The notes beneath the pieces were generated by a model. It saw only the letters and a list, made by a program, of their open reading frames with translations. It was not told the DNA's origin and did not search any database. 64,000 bases of DNA. Origin: an uncultured Corynebacterium sp. (GTDB lineage Bacteria > Actinomycetota > Actinomycetes > Mycobacteriales > Mycobacteriaceae). Below, in pieces: positions 1-7,867 of the stretch (the stretch's first letter is position 1; every line of letters begins with the position of its first letter). The stretch lies in contig NZ_CAMICL010000002.1 in the NCBI RefSeq assembly GCF_946221105.1, forward strand, positions 26,929-90,928. The letters are read 5' to 3'. The position numbers and the translations under genes were made by a program.

Positions 1-370
1 CGAGGCCTTTGGCTGCGTCGATAAGCATGACTGCGGCATCGACGGCGGAAAGCACACGGTAGGTGTCCTCGGAAAAGTCCGCGTGGCCCGGGGTGTCCAC
101 CAGGTTGACCACGTACGGCTCGCCCTCGTGGCCGTCGGGCGCGTACTCGAACTGCAGCGCCGAGGACGCGACGGAGATGCCGCGGTCCTTTTCCATCTCC
201 ATCCAGTCCGACACGGTGGACTTGCGGTTGCCCTTGCCGTGCACCGCGCCCGCCTCCGAAATGACGTGCGCGTGCAGCGCCAGCGCCTCCGTGATCGTCG
301 ACTTACCGGCGTCCGGGTGGGCGATGACGGCGAATGTGCGGCGGCGCGCGGCCTCGGAAACGGTACTCAT
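1..370 (-). CDS. prfC: Peptide chain release factor 3, N-terminal part (runs off the window)
   Basis: The first 123 residues of a translational GTPase that recycles class I release factors. The G1 loop [14 protein letters not shown] and the G3 motif DTPGH are visible, and the N-terminus [20 protein letters not shown] fits RF3 better than EF-G or LepA. ATG start at 370. The gene continues beyond base 1, so length and C-terminus cannot be judged. It is divergent from the flavin reductase at 418. Confidence 0.9.
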   Translation of the reverse strand, partial: MSTVSEAARRRTFAVIAHPDAGKSTITEALALHAHVISEAGAVHGKGNRKSTVSDWMEMEKDRGISVASSALQFEYAPDGHEGEPYVVNLVDTPGHADFSEDTYRVLSAVDAAVMLIDAAKGL

Positions 371-417
371 AAGCAGCTAGCTTATCGACGCACCTCCGGC
401 CAAGTACAGTCGTGTCC

Positions 418-957
418 ATGACAACAATCGGAGTGTTTCTCGGATCTGTACGCACTGGCCGCATCGGCAGCCAAATCGGCGCCTGGGTGATGGACGCCGC
501 CGCCGAGCGCGACGCGGACTACCGACTGCTCGACCTGGCTGATTTCGACGTGCCGCACCTCATCGCGGAGGTTGTGCCGGGCGCGGCGAACAAGCAGTAC
601 GACGACCCGGCCGTCGCCGCCTGGTCCGAGGCCGTGGACGCGTGCGACGGGTTCGTCTTTGTCACCCCGGAGTACAACCACTCCATCCCGGGCACGATGA
701 AAAACGCCTTCGACTCGCTGTTCGGGGAGTGGGCCGGCAAGCCGGTGGCGTTTGTGGGCTACGGCGCTGACGGCGGCGTGCGCGCGGTCGAGCACTGGCG
801 CCAGATCGTGGCGAATTTGTCCATGACGGACATCCGCAACCAGGTGGCGCTGAACATCTTCGGCGAGGACGTTGCCGACGGCGAGCTTGCCCCGCGCGAG
901 CACAAGCAGGCGGCGCTCACGCGCGCGCTGGACGACCTGGAGGAGAAGCTGGGCTAG
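418..957 (+). CDS. NADPH-dependent FMN reductase family protein
   Basis: A flavodoxin-fold oxidoreductase of 179 aa that would use FMN and NAD(P)H to reduce quinones, azo compounds or metal oxyanions; the substrate is not readable. The phosphate-binding start (GSVRTGRIGSQI, about residues 8-19) and the typical TPEYNHSIPGTMKNAFD segment (about 84-100) identify the family. I chose ATG 418 over an in-frame GTG at 412: TACAGT (405-410) ends 7 nt upstream and there is no ribosome binding site, so the mRNA is probably leaderless. Its stop overlaps that of the convergent gene by 4 bp. Confidence 0.85.
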   Translation: MTTIGVFLGSVRTGRIGSQIGAWVMDAAAERDADYRLLDLADFDVPHLIAEVVPGAANKQYDDPAVAAWSEAVDACDGFVFVTPEYNHSIPGTMKNAFDSLFGEWAGKPVAFVGYGADGGVRAVEHWRQIVANLSMTDIRNQVALNIFGEDVADGELAPREHKQAALTRALDDLEEKLG

Positions 958-1523
958 TCCGCCAGCGGAAGCTCGAACTTCAGCCCCTCGCATGTGATGC
1001 GGCCGGTCTGCTTGCCGTTCCACTCGGGCGTAAAGCCGACCTCTTCGAGCGCCTCGACGACTGCCTGGCCGATCTCGGCGTCGGACTCGTCGCCGGGGTT
1101 GTCCAGGGAGCTGAAGCCGAAGTAGAGCCGCCCGATGTGGATCACACAGTCCACGTCCTGCATGGTGCAGTAGGCGTAGCCCTTGCGGCCTTCTTCGCGG
1201 GCGAGGTCGGCGCCGTCCTCGGCGGCCTCGCCCTTGTCGTAGCCGTCGTCGAAGGAAAAGGAGAGGTCGCGCTTCGCCAGCGCCTCGCGCAACGCGTCGA
1301 TGCGCTTGGCGTCCTCGGAGGCCTCGGGGACGAAGCGGGCGTATTCGTCGTGGACTTCTTCAAAGACGGACACGGGGACGCCATCGTCCTCGAGTCCACT
1401 GATGATCATGGCTGAGCCCCAGCCGTGGCAGAGCCGGAGGCAGATTTCGCTGGTGGTTTCGTCGGGTTCGTAAAGGCCTTCTGCGGGTGGGTACTTGCTG
1501 TCGAACATGGCATGGCGGGTCAT
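954..1523 (-). CDS. Conserved hypothetical protein (resembles DUF6891)
   Basis: A 189-aa soluble acidic protein with no signal peptide or membrane segment. The region EEGRKGYAYCTMQDVDC followed by LYFGFSSL (about 110-140) recalls DUF6891 proteins, an inference from memory. No catalytic motif is obvious. Start ATG 1523 is favoured because TAGGTT (plus-strand 1531-1536) ends 7 nt upstream with no Shine-Dalgarno sequence, giving a leaderless transcript whose -10 box covers the stop codon of pth1. Function unknown. Confidence 0.6.
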   Translation of the reverse strand: MTRHAMFDSKYPPAEGLYEPDETTSEICLRLCHGWGSAMIISGLEDDGVPVSVFEEVHDEYARFVPEASEDAKRIDALREALAKRDLSFSFDDGYDKGEAAEDGADLAREEGRKGYAYCTMQDVDCVIHIGRLYFGFSSLDNPGDESDAEIGQAVVEALEEVGFTPEWNGKQTGRITCEGLKFELPLAD

Positions 1524-1533
1524 GCCCTACAAC

Positions 1534-2112
1534 CTACCGTGTTGCGTGGATCACGTTCTGCGCTTTTCCTAGGCCTTCGCTGACAATCAACTGCACAGCC
1601 TTGGCGGCGAGCGCGACCTGGCCGGAGATGTCGTCCTCGATAGGGGAGAGCACCCAGTCCGGCACCGCCATGCCCTGCGGCGGGCGCCCGATGCCCATGC
1701 GCACGCGCAGGTAGTCGCGGGTGCCCAGGTGCTCCGTGATCGATTTCAGCCCGTTGTGGCCGTTTTCGTTGCCGCCGAGCTTCACGCGCACTTTCCCAGC
1801 GGGCAGGTCCAGCTCGTCGTGCACCACGATGATGCGCTCTGGCGCCACCCCCAGCTGCTCGGCCAGCGGGCCGACGGACTCGCCGGTGGTGTTCATGTAC
1901 GTCGTCGAGCGCGCGTAGGCCACCCCATCGCGTACCTGCACCAGCGCCTTGATCCCCGGCACCGGCGCAAGATCGCCGGCCAGCTCGTCCAGCGCCATGT
2001 ATCCCGCGTTATGCCTGGTAGCGGCGTATTTCGCGCCCGGGTTGCCCAGCCCCACCACGAGCCACTCCGCCTCCAGCTGGGGGGTGCGTTTGCGCCTGAA
2101 GAATCCGAACAT
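1534..2112 (-). CDS. pth1: Peptidyl-tRNA hydrolase, first copy
   Basis: Releases tRNA from prematurely dropped peptidyl-tRNA. The 192-aa protein carries the family core VVGLGNPGAKYAATRHNAGY (about 18-37, with the catalytic His), DELDLPAGKVRVK and GGNENGHNGLKS. An N-terminal extension MFGFFRRKRTPQLEAEW precedes the fold. Start ATG 2112 has TAGAGT (plus-strand 2120-2125) ending 7 nt upstream, so it is probably leaderless; longer upstream frames cross the divergent gene's start and are not credible. A second pth lies 2 kb away. Confidence 0.93.
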   Translation of the reverse strand: MFGFFRRKRTPQLEAEWLVVGLGNPGAKYAATRHNAGYMALDELAGDLAPVPGIKALVQVRDGVAYARSTTYMNTTGESVGPLAEQLGVAPERIIVVHDELDLPAGKVRVKLGGNENGHNGLKSITEHLGTRDYLRVRMGIGRPPQGMAVPDWVLSPIEDDISGQVALAAKAVQLIVSEGLGKAQNVIHATR

Positions 2113-2116
2113 GACG

Positions 2117-2125
2117 CATACTCTA
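2117..2125. promoter_or_regulatory. Overlapping divergent -10 boxes of pth1 and the nitronate monooxygenase gene
   Basis: CATACT (2117-2122, plus strand) ends 6 nt before ATG 2129, and TAGAGT (minus strand, 2125-2120) ends 7 nt before the pth1 ATG at 2112. The two start codons are 16 bp apart and neither has a ribosome binding site. Each -35 region must lie inside the other gene. Inferred from sequence only. Confidence 0.55.
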
Positions 2126-2128
2126 GCC

Positions 2129-3001
2129 ATGGAGTTTCCACGCGTGATCGCAGCACCCATGGCCGGCGGGCCGTCCACGCCCGCGCTCGTCAACGCGGTG
2201 AGCTTCGGGTTCATCGCGCTCGGCACCTGCACCGTCGCCCAGGCCCGCGAGTGGCTCGCCGCGTGCGAGCCGCCGTTCGGCGCCAACCTCTTCGTGCCGC
2301 AGCGGGAGCCTTTGCTTGACGACGTCCTCACGGTCGCCCGCCGCCTCCACAAAGAAGTCCCCGAAGTGGCGTCCGACTATGCGGAGAAGTTCGCCCTCGT
2401 CCTCGACGCCGCGCCCGCCGTAGTCTCGTCCACCTTCGGCTGCTTCACCGAAAACGAGATCGCCCAGCTGCACGCCGCGGGCTCGGAGGCGTGGGCGACG
2501 GTGACCAACCCCGCCGAGATCGCCGAGGCGAAGCGCAGGGGCGTCGACGGCGTGATCGTCCAGGGCCCGCGCGCCGGCGGCCACCGCGCAACCTGGGACC
2601 AGCACGAGGACCCGGACCAGCGGACGCTGGAGGCGCTGCTCTCGCTGGCTAGCGGGCCCGTGATCGCGGCGGGAGGGGTGCGGGGACCGGAGGACGTCGA
2701 AAAGCTTGGCGTCCCTGTCGCCTGCGGCACCGCATTTCTGCTCGCGGACGAGGCCGGCACCAGCGCGCGCAACCGCGACCTGCTGCGCACGGACGCGCCC
2801 GCGGTGGTCACGCGCGCGTTTTCCGGGCGGTGGGCGAGCGGGGTGGAAACCGCGTTCACCCGCGAGCACCCGGACTTGCCGCCGACCTACCCGTACCTGC
2901 GCCCCATGACGAAGGGCAACGACTACTGCCTCGTCGGCGCGGACCGCGGCGAGCTCATTACCGCGCCGGCGCGTGAAATCGAGCGGATGCTAACGCCCTA
3001 G
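2129..3001 (+). CDS. Nitronate monooxygenase family protein
   Basis: An FMN-dependent TIM-barrel enzyme (290 aa) that would oxidise nitronates such as propionate 3-nitronate to aldehydes or oxoacids. Evidence is the N-terminal VIAAPMAGGPSTPALVNAV, GVDGVIVQGPRAGGHRA (about 145-160, catalytic His region), VIAAGGVRGPEDV and ACGTAFLLADEAG near the C-terminal phosphate site. I prefer ATG 2129 to ATG 2111, since the latter lies before the probable transcription start. It sits between two pth genes with no shared pathway apparent. Confidence 0.82.
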   Translation: MEFPRVIAAPMAGGPSTPALVNAVSFGFIALGTCTVAQAREWLAACEPPFGANLFVPQREPLLDDVLTVARRLHKEVPEVASDYAEKFALVLDAAPAVVSSTFGCFTENEIAQLHAAGSEAWATVTNPAEIAEAKRRGVDGVIVQGPRAGGHRATWDQHEDPDQRTLEALLSLASGPVIAAGGVRGPEDVEKLGVPVACGTAFLLADEAGTSARNRDLLRTDAPAVVTRAFSGRWASGVETAFTREHPDLPPTYPYLRPMTKGNDYCLVGADRGELITAPAREIERMLTP

Positions 3002-3024
3002 CTGGCCGGGGCGATGTTAGGGGC

Positions 3025-3315
3025 ATGAAACTTTCCAAGATTGCCATCGCCACCGCAACCACCGGCGCCCTCGCGATGGGCGCGCTCGCCCCGGCCGCTC
3101 ACGCAGCCCCTGCCGAGAACGATCGCGCGTACAGCGGCAGCTCCTGGGGCCTGTACAGCTTCCTCATGACCAACATCATGAAAGGTGTCAGCCAGCTCGG
3201 CGGCGGCTCGCAAGAAGCGGCGATGTTCAGCTCCGTGCCGTTCATCATCCTGCTGCTGCCGCTGCAGATGATCGCCGAGGCTGAGGTCCGCCTGCTGGAC
3301 CAGCTCGGCCGCTAA
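3025..3315 (+). CDS. Small secreted protein of unknown function
   Basis: A 96-aa protein with a clear Sec signal peptide: MKLSK, a hydrophobic stretch, and a cleavage site near AHA-APAEN at about residue 28. The mature part has about 65 residues, a hydrophobic segment (FIILLLPLQMIAEAEV) and no cysteines. This suggests a small envelope protein, possibly porin-like or peripheral, but I do not recognise the family. The stop overlaps that of the convergent FAH gene (3312-3315). Confidence 0.65.
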   Translation: MKLSKIAIATATTGALAMGALAPAAHAAPAENDRAYSGSSWGLYSFLMTNIMKGVSQLGGGSQEAAMFSSVPFIILLLPLQMIAEAEVRLLDQLGR

Positions 3316-4106
3316 TACACCCGAGTGGTGTTCTCGATCGCGCCCAAGCCCTCGATCTCCACGCGCACCGTGTCGCCGTCAGCGAGGTAGCGCTTCGGCT
3401 CGCGGGCGTGTCCCACGCCGGCGGGGGTGCCGGTGGCGATGACGTCGCCCGGCTCGAGCGGGTAGAGGTGCGAGATGAACTCCACCATCTTCGCCGGCGT
3501 GAACACCAAATCGTCGGTGGGGGCGTGCTGCATCACCTCGCCGTTGACGGTGGTGGTAATCGCCGGGCCCGGCTGCCACTCGGTGTCCAGCCACGGGCCG
3601 AAGCCCGCGGTCTTTTCCAGCGACTTGCCCTGGTGCCACTGCTGCGTGCGTTTTTGAAAGTGGCGCTGGGTGTAGTCGTTGATCACCGAGTATCCCGCGA
3701 TGTGCTCCGCGCCGTTTTTCGCGTGGCGGGCCTGGGTGCCGACGATCACCGCGAGCTCGCCCTCAAAATCCAGAGTGTCGGCGTTGAAGCTGGGCACCTC
3801 GGCGTCGTCGTGGGCGCCGATGAGCGCCTCCGGGTACTTGATAAACAAGGTCGGCACGTCCGGCTGCTCGTGGCCCATCTCCGCGATGTGCTTGGCGTAG
3901 TTCAGCCCCACGCAGATGATCTTGCCGGGGCGCGGGATCACCGGCGCGAGGTCGTGCGGGGCGAAGGTGATCTCTTCGCCTTCGTCGAAGGTGCCGTCGC
4001 GCAGCAGCTTTCCGACGTCCTCCGCGCCCAACGTCACCGCCCTTCCCTCGCCAATCACGCGAGCGGCTGTGGTGGTGTTTCCGGTCCTGATCGTGGCAAG
4101 TTTCAT
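3312..4106 (-). CDS. Fumarylacetoacetate hydrolase family protein
   Basis: A 264-aa FAH-fold, metal-dependent enzyme. The family signatures KIICVGLNYAKHIAEMG (about 62-78), PTLFIKYPEALIG, DFEGELAVIVG (acidic metal ligands) and IATGTPAGVG are visible. The family includes acylpyruvases, oxaloacetate decarboxylases and degradation hydratases; the substrate cannot be assigned. TAGGCT (plus-strand 4114-4119) ends 7 nt before ATG 4106 and overlaps the stop of the upstream pth2, so a separate leaderless transcript is likely. Confidence 0.85.
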   Translation of the reverse strand: MKLATIRTGNTTTAARVIGEGRAVTLGAEDVGKLLRDGTFDEGEEITFAPHDLAPVIPRPGKIICVGLNYAKHIAEMGHEQPDVPTLFIKYPEALIGAHDDAEVPSFNADTLDFEGELAVIVGTQARHAKNGAEHIAGYSVINDYTQRHFQKRTQQWHQGKSLEKTAGFGPWLDTEWQPGPAITTTVNGEVMQHAPTDDLVFTPAKMVEFISHLYPLEPGDVIATGTPAGVGHAREPKRYLADGDTVRVEIEGLGAIENTTRVY

Positions 4107-4111
4107 GCGCG

Positions 4112-4663
4112 CTAGCCTATCGCGCGCAGGATTGCATCCGCCGCGTCCGCCGACGCGATAGCCAGATCCACCTGCTCTTTCGCGCTGAATGGTTTGAGCA
4201 CGTAATCCGCCGGGGCCATGCGCCCGGGCGGGCGGCCGATGCCCACCGCCACCTTGTTGTACGGCTTTCCACCCAGCGACTTTGTGATGGACTTCAGCCC
4301 GTTGTGCCCGTGGTCGCCGCCGCCCAGGCGCAGCTTCACCTCGCCGAGCTCCAAATCCAGCTCGTCGTGCACCACGTACAGGTCCTCCGGCTTCACGCTG
4401 AAATAATCCATCAGCGCTTTGACCGGCCCGCCGGAGACGTTCATGAAGGCGCGGGTGCGTGCGAGGACCGCATGGTCGTCGTCAAGCAAGCGCCCCTTCG
4501 CAAGCTCGGCGATCTCCGTATTCGTGCGCTTGTGCACCGCAAGCTGCGCCGGCATCGGGGTTGCGCGGCCGAGCAGCTCCTCCACGACGAACACGCCTGC
4601 GTTGTGCCGCGTGGCGGCGTACTGGGGGCCGGGGTTGCCAAGGCCGACGATCAAGATAGTCAC
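4112..4663 (-). CDS. pth2: Peptidyl-tRNA hydrolase, second copy
   Basis: A 183-aa Pth starting directly at the fold: VTILIVGLGNPGPQYAATRH, then DELDLELGEVKLRLGGGDHG and GHNGLKS. All hallmark residues are kept, so both paralogues are probably active. It follows rplY, the usual corynebacterial and mycobacterial order, but a strong terminator separates the two. The GTG at 4663 has TATCCT (plus-strand 4671-4676) 7 nt upstream and no ribosome binding site, suggesting a leaderless start. Confidence 0.92.
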   Translation of the reverse strand: MTILIVGLGNPGPQYAATRHNAGVFVVEELLGRATPMPAQLAVHKRTNTEIAELAKGRLLDDDHAVLARTRAFMNVSGGPVKALMDYFSVKPEDLYVVHDELDLELGEVKLRLGGGDHGHNGLKSITKSLGGKPYNKVAVGIGRPPGRMAPADYVLKPFSAKEQVDLAIASADAADAILRAIG

Positions 4664-4696
4664 GCCCACGAGGATAACCCACCCAAAGAAGCGGAA

Positions 4697-4728
4697 AACC
4701 CGCCGCCGCGGGAATGCGGTGGCGGGTT
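4697..4728 (-). terminator. Rho-independent terminator of rplY
   Basis: A 13-bp stem (4697-4709 with 4716-4728, one G-T pair) closing a 6-nt loop. It is followed on the minus strand by TTTTCC and lies between the rplY stop and the pth2 start. Confidence 0.8.
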
Positions 4729-4742
4729 GAAAGGGGGAGGAT

Positions 4743-5393
4743 TTACTCCTCGTCGCCCTTCTCCTCAGCCGGAGCCTCGGACTCGGCGCCAGCCTCAGCG
4801 CCGCCTTCCTCAGCGGCCTCGGCCTCAGCCTCGAGGTCCTCGTCAACCTGCTCGAAGGTGACGTTGACCAGCAGGGTCTCCGGGTCGGAAATGAGCTCCG
4901 CGCCCTCCGGCAGCTTCACGTCGGAAGCGTGGAGCGTGTCGCCGATCTCCTTGCCCTCGATGGACACGGTCAGCTCGTCCGGGATGGACAGCGCGTCGAT
5001 CTCGATCTCGACGTAGTCGGTCTCCTGCAGCACAACTGCGCCCGGAGCGGCCTCGCCTTCGGTGACAACCGGGACCTCGACGGTGACCTTCTCGCCGCGC
5101 TTAATGCCGAGCAGGTCGATGTGGTCGATGTCCAGGGTGATCACGTTCTGGTCGATGTACTTGACCATGGCCAGCAGCTTCTCGCCGTCCAGCTCGAGCT
5201 CGACGATGGCGTTGGTGCCGTCGTTACGCACGACTGCGGTCATCTCGATGCGGTCGACCGCGAAGTGGATGTTCTCGATGCCCTTTTCGTACAGGACACC
5301 CGGGATCTTGCCGTCGCGGCGCAGACGGCGTGCGGAGCCCTTGCCGAACTCCTCGCGACGCTCACCCTTGATAACGGTGGGGGTAATAGCCAT
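4743..5393 (-). CDS. rplY: 50S ribosomal protein L25/general stress protein Ctc
   Basis: A 5S-rRNA-binding ribosomal protein of the long CTC type (216 aa). The N-terminal L25 domain (IKGERREEFGKGSARRLRR, then GKIPGVLY) is followed by the beta-rich TL5 domain (SIPDELTVSIEGKEIGD, LPEGAELISD) and an acidic Glu/Ala tail rich in EAEAAEEGGAEAG. ATG 5393 is preceded by GAAGGAGT at good spacing, ruling out the longer in-frame start at 5441. Confidence 0.95.
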   Translation of the reverse strand: MAITPTVIKGERREEFGKGSARRLRRDGKIPGVLYEKGIENIHFAVDRIEMTAVVRNDGTNAIVELELDGEKLLAMVKYIDQNVITLDIDHIDLLGIKRGEKVTVEVPVVTEGEAAPGAVVLQETDYVEIEIDALSIPDELTVSIEGKEIGDTLHASDVKLPEGAELISDPETLLVNVTFEQVDEDLEAEAEAAEEGGAEAGAESEAPAEEKGDEE

Positions 5394-5526
5394 GGTGTAC
5401 TCCTTCGTGTGTGAAGGGCCACAGGCCTTGCCTGCGACCACTAAACGGATATGTGCTCGTCGAGTGATCGCAAAAGGATCTCAAAATCGCGTCGATAACG
5501 GCCTTGGTAGGCCCTCGCCGAGACTG

Positions 5527-6861
5527 CTACAGGGTAGCAGCCGGTTTCTGCCACACAAAATGCCCGCTCGCCTGGGCTTCCTCGTGCTCGTGCCCCAGCG
5601 GGATGCCGCCACGTTCGCGTATCACAAGCGTGACGACGAATCCTGTCACCGTCGCCGCCATCAAATACACGGTGATCGCGGCGGTGCCGCCGGTCGCCTC
5701 GCGCAGGGCGGCGGCGATGGTGGGGGCGAACGCGCCGCCCAAAATCGCGCCGAACGCATAGGAGATGGAGGCGCCGGACGCGCGGATGGAGGCGGGGAAG
5801 AGCTCGGCGTAGAACGCGCCGATCTCGCCGTAGGTCAGTCCCAGCCCGACGGTGAGGAAGATCAGCGCCGCGGTGATCTTCGGCAGTGACCCGGTGTTCA
5901 CCAGCGGGAACAAGGCCAGCACGCCGGCGGCCTGCACCACGAAGCCGATTGCGAGGGTGCGGCGGCGGCCGATGATGTCGGACACCCAGCCTGCGAATGC
6001 GGTGGTGCATAGCCAGGTGGCGGCGGAGGCGGTGACGGCCCACAGGATGTCGCCGCGCTCCAAGGCGAGCCCGGCCGGGTCGGTGACGTAGTTCTGGATG
6101 TAGCCGCCGGTGGTCATGTAGCCCACCGTGCCGTTGGCGGCGAAGATCAGCGCCGCGGCGAGAACGAGCCCGGCGTGGCGCTTGAACAGCGAGCCGACCG
6201 GGTTGCGTGCTCCGACCTCGCGCATCTCTTCCACCACGGGCGATTCCTCCACGCCGGTGCGGATCCACCAGCCCAGCACAGTCAGACCGATGGACAGCAA
6301 AAACGGCACGCGCCAGCCCCACTGCAAAAATGCTTCGCCGGGGGCGATCATGGTCATCAGCGCCAGCACGCCGGAGGACAGCAGCAGCCCCGCTGGCACG
6401 CCCACCTGGGGACCGGCGCCGTAGAGGCCGCGCTTGTGGGTCGGCGCGTGCTCCACGGCCAACAGCACGGCCGAGCCCCATTCGCCGCCGGCGGAGGTGC
6501 CCTGCAGGATACGCAGCAGCACCAGGGCGGCCGGCGCGAACCAGCCGGCGGTCTCGTACGTGGGCAACAGCCCGATCAGCGCGGTGGCGGTGCCCATGGT
6601 GAACAGCGTGACCATGAGCACGCCGCGGCGTCCCAGCCGGTCGCCGAAGTGGCCCGCCAGCACCGCGCCCAACGGGCGGAACAAAAACGACAGGCCGACG
6701 GTGAGGAAGCTGGCGATCGTCGCCGCCGCGGGCCCGAGCGGGCCGAACATGACCTGGTTGAACACCAGGCCGGCGACGGCGGCGTAGAGGAAGTAGTCGT
6801 ACCACTCGATGGCGGTGCCGATGGTCGTGGCCGCGACAACGCGGCGTCGCTCACTACGCAC
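5527..6861 (-). CDS. MHS-family MFS transporter (metabolite:proton symporter)
   Basis: A 444-aa 12-segment transporter of the metabolite:H+ symporter group. Diagnostic are GTAIEWYDYFLYAAVAGLVF at residues 14-33, FRPLGAVLAGHFGDRLGRR (loop 2-3 motif) and LQGTSAGGEWGSAVLLAVEH. Substrates of the group are organic acids, osmolytes or aromatic acids. It starts with GTG at 6861, 8 nt inside the end of the aminotransferase gene, so translation is probably coupled. It is the last gene of a four-gene cassette and may carry the 2-oxoacid partner of the aminotransferase (inference). Confidence 0.85.
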   Translation of the reverse strand: MRSERRRVVAATTIGTAIEWYDYFLYAAVAGLVFNQVMFGPLGPAAATIASFLTVGLSFLFRPLGAVLAGHFGDRLGRRGVLMVTLFTMGTATALIGLLPTYETAGWFAPAALVLLRILQGTSAGGEWGSAVLLAVEHAPTHKRGLYGAGPQVGVPAGLLLSSGVLALMTMIAPGEAFLQWGWRVPFLLSIGLTVLGWWIRTGVEESPVVEEMREVGARNPVGSLFKRHAGLVLAAALIFAANGTVGYMTTGGYIQNYVTDPAGLALERGDILWAVTASAATWLCTTAFAGWVSDIIGRRRTLAIGFVVQAAGVLALFPLVNTGSLPKITAALIFLTVGLGLTYGEIGAFYAELFPASIRASGASISYAFGAILGGAFAPTIAAALREATGGTAAITVYLMAATVTGFVVTLVIRERGGIPLGHEHEEAQASGHFVWQKPAATL

Positions 6862-7867
6862 GGTCTAAGGCCTCCAAAAGCGCGTCGGTTTCCTCCGCGT
6901 TGGTCACGGTCACGCGGATCCCCTCGGGGAAGGCGCGCACCAGCACGCCCTCCGCGGCCAGCCGCTCCGCCAGCTCTTTGCCTGCGCCGGGCAGCCACAC
7001 AAAGTTCGCTTGGCTTTCTGCGAGCCCAAGCTTTGCGACGACACGGCTCCGCTCGGCCACGGTGCCGTCGATACGCGCACGCAGCTCCTTTTGTGCCTCG
7101 AGCGAGGCCAGCGCCGCCTCCTGCGCCACCGCGCTGACGGAGAAGGGGATGGAGACCTTGTTCAGCGCCTCGATGATCGGGCGCGGGCCGAACGCGTAAC
7201 CGATGCGCGCGCCGGCCAGCCCGTACGCCTTGGAGAAGGTGCGCAGCCCCACCACGTTGGGGTAGCGGGTGATCACCTCGGTGGCGACGGGGGTGTCGGC
7301 GGCCTGGTTGTACTCGAAGTAGGCCTCGTCGAGCACGACGAGGACGTCCGCCGGCACCTCGTCCATGAAGGCGGCGAACTCGGCGTTGGTGATCGTCGTG
7401 CCGGTGGGGTTGTTCGGGTTGCAGATGAAGATCAGCTTGGTGCGCTCGGTCACCGCGGCGGCCAACGCCGGCATGTCCAGCCTGTTGTCGCTGTCCAGCG
7501 GGACGGGCACCGGGGTGGCGCCGACGACCTGGACGAAGATCGGGTAGGCCTCGAAGCTGCGCCAGGGGAAGACCACGTCGTCGCCGGGCTGGGCCGCAAT
7601 TGAGACCAGCTGCTGGCACAGCGCGGAGGACCCGGCGCCGAGCGCGACCTGCTCCGGATCCACGCCCAGGTGCTCACCGAGGGCGGTGCGCAGCTTCAGC
7701 GCGCCGATGTCCGGGTAGCGGTTGATCTCACCGAGGGCTTCGCGCATGGCGTCGAGCACCGGCGGCAGTGGGCCCTCGGCGCACTCGTTGGAGGACAGTT
7801 TGATGGCGCGCTCGTCGCGCACGCCGGGGACGTACGCCGGAATTGCCTCGAGGTCGGGGCGGATCAT
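6854..7867 (-). CDS. pat: Histidinol-phosphate/aromatic aminotransferase (putative phenylalanine aminotransferase)
   Basis: A PLP-dependent fold-type I aminotransferase of 337 aa. Visible are NECAEGPLPPVLDAM, GAGSSALCQQL, FICNPNNPTGT (about 160), VLDEAYFEY (Asp for the PLP nitrogen) and TFSKAYGLAGARIGY with the Schiff-base Lys (about 222). The sequence resembles the corynebacterial and mycobacterial HisC-like Pat proteins that transaminate aromatic amino acids; its neighbours are a permease and thioesterase, not his genes. ATG 7867 overlaps the permease stop by 4 nt. Confidence 0.82.
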   Translation of the reverse strand: MIRPDLEAIPAYVPGVRDERAIKLSSNECAEGPLPPVLDAMREALGEINRYPDIGALKLRTALGEHLGVDPEQVALGAGSSALCQQLVSIAAQPGDDVVFPWRSFEAYPIFVQVVGATPVPVPLDSDNRLDMPALAAAVTERTKLIFICNPNNPTGTTITNAEFAAFMDEVPADVLVVLDEAYFEYNQAADTPVATEVITRYPNVVGLRTFSKAYGLAGARIGYAFGPRPIIEALNKVSIPFSVSAVAQEAALASLEAQKELRARIDGTVAERSRVVAKLGLAESQANFVWLPGAGKELAERLAAEGVLVRAFPEGIRVTVTNAEETDALLEALDRA

